Part shown: in pieces, positions 59,502 through 64,000 of the stretch
How the letters are laid out: each line of letters opens with the position of its first letter
Position numbering within the stretch: position 1 is the stretch's first letter
DNA from: Mycobacterium celatum
Lineage (GTDB): Bacteria > Actinomycetota > Actinomycetes > Mycobacteriales > Mycobacteriaceae
Direction: 5' to 3'
Length of the DNA stretch: 64,000 nucleotides
Assembly (NCBI RefSeq): GCF_002101595.1
Contig: NZ_LQOM01000031.1
Span: 1-64,000 of the forward strand
The notes under the pieces: model-generated
Told to the model about the DNA's origin: nothing
The model's database searches: none
Seen by the model: the letters and a program-made list of their open reading frames with translations, nothing else
Made by a program: the position numbers and the translations under genes

Positions 59502-59927
59502 ATGCAGAAGGCACTGGCGCCCGAGATCTCCACCTGGCCCGACGACAACCCGCAGCTGATCGGCAGTAAGTGCGGCGACTGCGGCGCCACCACGTTCCCG
59601 GTTCAGCAGCGTTGCCCGCGATGCAGCGGCGCCGAGATGTCCGAGGTGCTGCTGCCGCGGCGCGGAACCCTGGTGGCCTGGACGACGCAGGGTTTCCCGC
59701 CCGGACCTCCCTACGCCGGCCCGACGGGCAAGGATTTCGTCCCGTTCGGCGTCGGCCTGGTCCAACTCGGAGACGTGATCCGGGTCGAGGGCCGGCTGAC
59801 CGAGAACGACCCGGACAAGCTGCAGTTCGGCATGGACGTCGAGTTGACCATGGTGCCGCTTACCGCCGACGACGAGGGCAACGAGGTCGTCACGTTCGCG
59901 TTCGAGCCGATAGGAGTCGGCACATGA
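59502..59927 (+). CDS. DUF35 acyl-CoA-binding protein (Zn ribbon + OB fold)
   Basis: A 141-residue DUF35 protein. The zinc ribbon is C24, C27, C38, C41 (KCGDCGATTFPVQQRCPRC), then an OB-fold with VAWTTQGFPPGPPY and FGVGLVQLGD. DUF35 proteins bind and deliver acyl-CoA to a thiolase-like partner, here encoded by the next gene with ATGA overlap. ATG 59502 is preferred; an in-frame ATG seven codons upstream (59481) is possible. Confidence 0.9.
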   Translation: MQKALAPEISTWPDDNPQLIGSKCGDCGATTFPVQQRCPRCSGAEMSEVLLPRRGTLVAWTTQGFPPGPPYAGPTGKDFVPFGVGLVQLGDVIRVEGRLTENDPDKLQFGMDVELTMVPLTADDEGNEVVTFAFEPIGVGT

Positions 59928-61066
59928 ACGATGTGGCCATCATCGGCGTGGGCCTGCACCCGTTCGGCAGGTTCGACAAGACGGCGATGCAGATGGGCGC
60001 CGAGGCCATCCAAGCCGCGCTGACCGACGCCGGCGTGGAGTGGAAGGACATCCAGTTCGGGTTCGGCGGTAGCCATGAGGTGTCCAACCCCGACGCTGTG
60101 ACGCGACTGGTGGGCCTGACCGGCATCACGTTCACCAACGTGTTCAACGCCTGTGCCACGGCGGCCAGCGCCATCCAGCAGACCGCCGACACCATCCGGT
60201 TGGGCAAGTACGACATCGGCATTGCCATCGGGCTGGACAAGCATCCGCGCGGCGCGTTCACCGACGACCCGGCCAAGCTGGCCCTGCCGCAGTGGTATGC
60301 GCAGAACGGGCAGTTCGTCACCACCAAGTTCTTCGGGATGAAGGCCAACAAGTACCTGCACGACCACAACATCTCGCAGGCCACGCTGGCCAAGGTGGCC
60401 GCCAAGAACTTTCGCAATGGCGCGCTGAACCCAAACGCGTTCCGCCGCAAGCCACTTTCCGAGGAAGAGATCCTCAACTCGGCCGTGCTCAACTACCCCC
60501 TGACCCAGTACATGTTCTGCGCGCCCGACGAGGGTGCAGCAGCGGTAGTGATGTGCCGGGCCGACATCGCGCACAAGTACACCGCCAAACCGGTATATGT
60601 GCGAGCCTGCGAGATCCGCACCCGCCGCTACGGCGCCTACGAGGTGCACGCCACGTTCGCGCCGCTCGACGAGGACGTCTCCCCAACGGTTTACGCGTCC
60701 AAAGCGGCGTACGAGGCGGCGGGTATTGGGCCTGAGGACGTCGACGTGGCACAACTACAGGACACCGACGCCGGCAACGAGGTCATCCACATGGCCGAGA
60801 CGGGTCTGTGTGCCGACGGTGAGCAGGAGAAATTGCTGGCCGACGGTGCCACCGAGATCCACGGCTCGATGCCGATCAACACCGATGGCGGTCTGATCGC
60901 CAACGGTGAGCCCATCGGCGCCTCGGGCCTGCGGCAGATGCACGAGCTGGTGCGCCAGTTGCGAGGCGAGGCGGGCGAGCGTCAGGTGCCCGGCAACCCA
61001 CGCGTCGGCTTGGCGCAGGTGTACGGGGCGCCCGGCACCGCGTCGGCGACCATCGTCTCGCTGTAG
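59924..61066 (+). CDS. thiolase-like (lipid-transfer type) partner of DUF35
   Basis: A 380-residue thiolase-fold protein. The nucleophile position holds C77 (FNACATAAS), but the usual GHP motif is GEP (E329 in NGEPIGASG). The C-terminal cysteine motif is AQVYGAPGTAS. Loss of the base histidine argues against ordinary beta-ketothiolase chemistry. Such DUF35-linked proteins can catalyse retro-aldol or Claisen-type cleavage. It forms a pair with the upstream DUF35 gene, parallel to the fused version at 4219-5877. Confidence 0.87.
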   Translation: MNDVAIIGVGLHPFGRFDKTAMQMGAEAIQAALTDAGVEWKDIQFGFGGSHEVSNPDAVTRLVGLTGITFTNVFNACATAASAIQQTADTIRLGKYDIGIAIGLDKHPRGAFTDDPAKLALPQWYAQNGQFVTTKFFGMKANKYLHDHNISQATLAKVAAKNFRNGALNPNAFRRKPLSEEEILNSAVLNYPLTQYMFCAPDEGAAAVVMCRADIAHKYTAKPVYVRACEIRTRRYGAYEVHATFAPLDEDVSPTVYASKAAYEAAGIGPEDVDVAQLQDTDAGNEVIHMAETGLCADGEQEKLLADGATEIHGSMPINTDGGLIANGEPIGASGLRQMHELVRQLRGEAGERQVPGNPRVGLAQVYGAPGTASATIVSL

Positions 61067-61075
61067 CGCTGTACG

Positions 61076-61135
61076 GCGAGCAGACGCACAATCGCACGAA
61101 ACATGCTGCGCTGGTGCGATTCTGCGTCTGCTCGC
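61076..61135. terminator. 22-base-arm inverted repeat between convergent genes
   Basis: Arms at 61076-61097 and 61114-61135 match at 21 of 22 positions around a 16-base loop, in the 71 bases between the thiolase-like gene and the convergent XPB helicase gene. The very strong hairpin would stop transcription from both directions. No long T-tract follows, as is common in mycobacteria. Confidence 0.7.
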
Positions 61136-61137
61136 GC

Positions 61138-62787
61138 TCAGATTGCCGGGCCCAGAAGGTCATCCGCGTCGCGGATGACGTAGCCGTAGCCCTGCTCGGC
61201 CAGGAAGCGCTGCCGGTGTGCGGCGTACTCGGCGTCCTGGCTGTCGCGGGCCACCACCGAGTAGAAGATGGCGCCGCCACCGTCGGCCTTGGGCCGCAGC
61301 AATCGGCCCAGCCGCTGCGCCTCCTCCTGGCGCGATCCGAACGTTCCCGAAACCTGCACGGCCACAGACGCTTCCGGCAGGTCGATGGAGAAGTTGGCCA
61401 CCTTGGACACCACTAGCGTGGTCACCTCGCCACGGCGGAACGCATCGAAGAGTGCTTCGCGTTCGGCGGTCTTGGTCGAGCCCTGGATCACCGGCGCATT
61501 CAAGACCTCGCCGAGCTCTTCCAGTTGATCCAGGTAGGCGCCGATCACCAGCGTCTGTTCGCCGGGATGCCGGCTCAGGATCGAGCGCACCACTGCAATC
61601 TTCGAATGCGCCGTCGAACAGATCCGGTAGCGTTCGTCGGGCTCGGCGGTGGCGTACGTCATCCGTTCGCTGTCGGTCAGCGTGACGCGCACCTCGACGC
61701 ATTCGGCCGGCGCGATCCAGCCTTGCGCCTCAATGTCTTTCCACGGTGCGTCGTAGCGTTTGGGGCCGATCAGAGAAAACACGTCGCCCTCGCGGCCGTC
61801 CTCGCGGATCAGGGTGGCGGTCAATCCCAGCCGCCGCCGCGACTGCAGATCGGCGGTCATCCGGAACACCGGCGCCGGAAGCAGATGCACCTCGTCGTAG
61901 ATGATCAGCCCCCAGTCGCGGCTGTCGAAGAGCTCGAGGTGGCGGTACTCGCCCTTGGTGCGCCGCGTGATCACCTGGTAGGTGGCGATGGTGACCGGCC
62001 GGATCTCCTTGCGCTCGCCGGAGTATTCGCCGATCTCGTCCTCGGTCAGCGAGGTGCGGGCGATCAGTTCGCGTTTCCACTGCCGGCCCGCCACGGTGTT
62101 GGTGACCAGAATCAGCGTCGTCGCACTGGCTTTCGCCATCGCAGCGGCGCCGACCAGCGTCTTGCCGGCCCCGCACGGCAGCACCACTACGCCCGAGCCG
62201 CCGGACCAGAATGACTCGGTGGCCATCTCCTGGTAGTCGCGCAGATGCCAGCCGTTCTGGCGCAGACTGATCGGATGCGCCTCGCCGTCGACATAGCCGG
62301 CGAGATCCTCGGCGGGCCAACCGATCTTGAGCAGCATCTGCTTGACCCGGCCCCGTTCGCTCGGATGCACCACGACGGTGTCGTCGTCGATACGGGCACC
62401 CAGCATGGGCGCGAGCTTCTTGTGCCGCAACACTTCTTCGAGCACCGCGCGGTCGAAACTGACCAGGGTGAGGCCGTGCGCGGGGTTCTTGACCAGCTGC
62501 AGGCGACCGTAGCGGGCCATGGTGTCGACGATGTCGACCAGCAGCGGCTGGGGCACCGCGTAGCGGGAAAAGCTGACCAGCGCGTCGACCACCTGCTCGG
62601 CGTCGTGGCCGGCGGCGCGGGCGTTCCACAACGCCAGCGGCGTGATCCGGTAGGTGTGCACGTGCTCGGGTGCGCGTTCCAACTCGGCAAACGGCGCGAT
62701 CGCCGCGCGGGCGGCGCCGGCCAGCTCGTGGTCCACCTCGAGCAGCACCGTCTTGTCGGACTGCACGATCAACGGCCCGTCAGTCAT
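61138..62787 (-). CDS. ercc3: XPB/ERCC3-type DNA helicase, ortholog of Rv0861c
   Basis: A 549-residue superfamily 2 helicase. The N-terminal XPB-like domain spans about 1-170. Motif I is GAGKT (206-210), the DEVH box is D298-H301 and the RED motif is RED 328-330 (TATLIREDGRE). The C-terminal helicase lobe has the arginine motif AQRLGRLLRPK. It is a 3'-5' DNA helicase of the bacterial XPB group, thought to act in DNA repair. It is encoded next to the Rv0862c-like protein as in M. tuberculosis, with 59 bases between them that contain a dispersed repeat. Confidence 0.96.
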   Translation of the reverse strand: MTDGPLIVQSDKTVLLEVDHELAGAARAAIAPFAELERAPEHVHTYRITPLALWNARAAGHDAEQVVDALVSFSRYAVPQPLLVDIVDTMARYGRLQLVKNPAHGLTLVSFDRAVLEEVLRHKKLAPMLGARIDDDTVVVHPSERGRVKQMLLKIGWPAEDLAGYVDGEAHPISLRQNGWHLRDYQEMATESFWSGGSGVVVLPCGAGKTLVGAAAMAKASATTLILVTNTVAGRQWKRELIARTSLTEDEIGEYSGERKEIRPVTIATYQVITRRTKGEYRHLELFDSRDWGLIIYDEVHLLPAPVFRMTADLQSRRRLGLTATLIREDGREGDVFSLIGPKRYDAPWKDIEAQGWIAPAECVEVRVTLTDSERMTYATAEPDERYRICSTAHSKIAVVRSILSRHPGEQTLVIGAYLDQLEELGEVLNAPVIQGSTKTAEREALFDAFRRGEVTTLVVSKVANFSIDLPEASVAVQVSGTFGSRQEEAQRLGRLLRPKADGGGAIFYSVVARDSQDAEYAAHRQRFLAEQGYGYVIRDADDLLGPAI

Positions 62788-62790
62788 CTA

Positions 62791-62832
62791 GCGCCGCTCC
62801 TCCTCATCGCTGCGCTCTGCATCGTCGCCGGC
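62791..62832. repeat. dispersed repeat before the XPB gene
   Basis: A GC-rich imperfectly palindromic stretch (GCGCCGCTCCTCCTCATCGC... to ATCGTCGCCGGC) fills the gap between the helicase start and the next stop. Its right end is shared with the flank of copy A (8779-8790), so it may belong to the same family of small mycobacterial intergenic repeats. Confidence 0.5.
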
Positions 62833-62846
62833 ACGCATGGACTCGA

Positions 62847-64000
62847 TTATCCGGACTCGGCCGACACGGACGTGATGCGATGGATGGCGAAGTCGCGGGC
62901 CTGCCCGGACGTCGAATCGAAGGCCACCAACTGACCGCCCACCACGGCGATCGGCGACACCACCCGCTGGGTCGCCACCCCGGCGGCGTCAACGTAGCCG
63001 ATCACCACGGTCTCGTCGCGCTGGGCGGCGCGCTGCAGCAGCGACATGGCGACCGCCGGGTCGACGCGAACGTGGGCGAACGGCGCGGCGCTCACCTTGC
63101 GCAGCATCTCGACGATCCCCGCCAGCGACTCGGCACTCGGGCGGGGGATCGGACGGGGCGTCCGGCGTTGCTGAGGTACGGGCACCCGCGCGCCGCGAGC
63201 CCGGATGTCGACGATGGTGCCGGTCGAGTCCTCGGCAGCCGGCGCGAACCCCGCGTCGCGCAACGTCGCGAGTACCTCTGCGATCGGTGCCTGGGAGATC
63301 GCCACCGTGGGCGCCAGGATTCGCAGTCCGAGCTGCTCGGCCGCGGCCACCGCCTGGGCCAGCAAGGCCGGGTCTTCGCAGCGGACGAACGAGGTGGCCA
63401 TGCCGATCCGAAGTTGCCCGTGCCGACGGGCCACGTCGTCGATGAGGTAGGTAAGTGATTGCGGCACCGGCGTTTTGGAGTGCTTCTCAAACAGCGCCCG
63501 GATACCGTCAGCGGTTTTCCCGATGTCGAGTGCATGCCTGATCGAGGCTTCGCTGATTCGGTACACCATTGCCGCGCCGGCGGACTCGACGGTGGCGACC
63601 GCGGCGAGTTCCTCGGCCAGATGGCGTTCCAGCGGTCCCGGCACCACCACGGTCAGGTCGGCCTGTACCAGGAAGTGATCGATCGGTTCGGGCAGCGCCC
63701 GGTTCATCGCGTCGACGACGGAGTCGTCGTGGTTCAGCAGCGCGCGACCCGGTGTGCTGATCGCTCCACGGCCGACCAAACCGAGGGAGTGCGCCTCGTC
63801 GAGCAGGTCGGCGACCGGCCCGGGCTGCAGCCGCTTGCCCCACCTCGGCCTGCGCCACACCAGGGCGGCCGACGCCGACGTCTCGTCGACACCAGTGCCT
63901 GGAGGAAGTCCGGCCAGCAGCCCCAATAAGAGCCTGCGGTCAAGCGGCGCGGCCGTGGAATACACCGAATCCGACAGTGCACCATAGGGTTTGGCGTCCG
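62847..64000 (-). CDS. helicase-associated protein (XPB-linked, Rv0862c-like), 5' end outside the window
   Basis: The C-terminal 384 codons of a larger protein. The frame stays open to the right edge (…DAKPYGALSDSVYSTAAPLD), so the start lies beyond 64000. M. tuberculosis Rv0862c is about 756 residues. The visible part has the helicase-associated domain with SLTYLIDDVARRHGQLRIG (about 190-210 of the visible part) and a C-terminal WYL-like strand region (DETVVIGYVDAAGVATQRVVSPIAV). Probably works with the XPB helicase encoded just downstream; its exact role is unknown. Confidence 0.88.
   Translation of the reverse strand, partial: DAKPYGALSDSVYSTAAPLDRRLLLGLLAGLPPGTGVDETSASAALVWRRPRWGKRLQPGPVADLLDEAHSLGLVGRGAISTPGRALLNHDDSVVDAMNRALPEPIDHFLVQADLTVVVPGPLERHLAEELAAVATVESAGAAMVYRISEASIRHALDIGKTADGIRALFEKHSKTPVPQSLTYLIDDVARRHGQLRIGMATSFVRCEDPALLAQAVAAAEQLGLRILAPTVAISQAPIAEVLATLRDAGFAPAAEDSTGTIVDIRARGARVPVPQQRRTPRPIPRPSAESLAGIVEMLRKVSAAPFAHVRVDPAVAMSLLQRAAQRDETVVIGYVDAAGVATQRVVSPIAVVGGQLVAFDSTSGQARDFAIHRITSVSAESG

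Noticed and set aside
1..64000. CRISPR arrays, tRNA, rRNA, insertion sequences or phage genes
   Set aside because: No regularly spaced repeats, cloverleaf-like gene, transposase or integrase sequence was seen anywhere in the window.

Overview
The window looks like a chromosome segment of a mycobacterium, probably a slow-growing non-tuberculous species. The sequence is GC-rich, it carries a complete YrbE/Mce lipid-import operon, and it has many F420-type, mycofactocin-type and P450/ferredoxin genes. From about 38.07 kb to the right edge the gene order matches, from memory, the M. tuberculosis block Rv0851c-Rv0862c: SDR, fadD, pdc, Rv0854, far, Rv0856, Rv0857, dapC, fadA, fadB, XPB helicase, Rv0862c. 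Extra genes are inserted in that block. No database search was possible, so ortholog names rest on recognition of the protein sequences.

Left part (0.3-14.7 kb). A minus-strand run codes for a NuoF-like flavoprotein, a ferredoxin, a DUF35-thiolase fusion, an alpha/beta hydrolase, two beta-hydroxyacid dehydrogenases, a P450 and its ferredoxin. A small plus-strand gene (7398-7850) overlaps the 5' end of the flavoprotein gene head to head. A second minus-strand run codes for a hydrolase, a Rieske ferredoxin and two amidohydrolases, one of which has lost metal ligands. It is divergent from a pair of acyl-CoA dehydrogenases. A vapBC module follows.

Core (14.7-37.4 kb). A minus-strand unit (two SDRs, ferredoxin, P450) is divergent from one long plus-strand operon, 18173-32832. 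That operon joins an aldehyde dehydrogenase, a CoA-transferase, an HMG-CoA-synthase-like/OB-fold protein and a thiolase directly to yrbEA, yrbEB and mceA-F. Uptake and CoA-dependent breakdown of one hydrophobic substrate therefore appear to be co-expressed. Two Mce-associated membrane proteins and a small secreted protein lie on the opposite strand just downstream, followed by two more small secreted proteins and a class IIIb adenylate cyclase.

Right part (37.4-64 kb). This holds a second vapBC, an SDR/P450 unit divergent from a TetR gene, an enoyl-CoA hydratase, and an amidohydrolase/fadD/unknown/ferredoxin operon. Then come pdc, SRPBCC genes around a decayed far (racemase) pseudogene, dapC, and fadAB (fatty-acid trifunctional enzyme). 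About 7 kb of accessory genes sit between fadB and the XPB helicase: a methyltransferase, a flavin-fold oxidoreductase, vapBC, two LLM flavoproteins, an FAD monooxygenase with its TetR regulator, and a DUF35/thiolase pair.

A near-palindrome of the form GAGAAT-N3-ATTCTC occurs, perfect or degenerate, at six promoter positions serving the catabolic units at 11.4-11.8, 17.9-18.2 and 42.1-42.2 kb. It suggests one regulon that also covers the mce operon. No obvious cognate regulator lies in the window. The substrate is unknown. The enzyme set (P450s, SDRs, aldehyde dehydrogenase, CoA-transferase, acyl-CoA dehydrogenase pair, hydratase, thiolase/aldolase modules) would suit a sterol-like, terpenoid or other branched or cyclic lipid.
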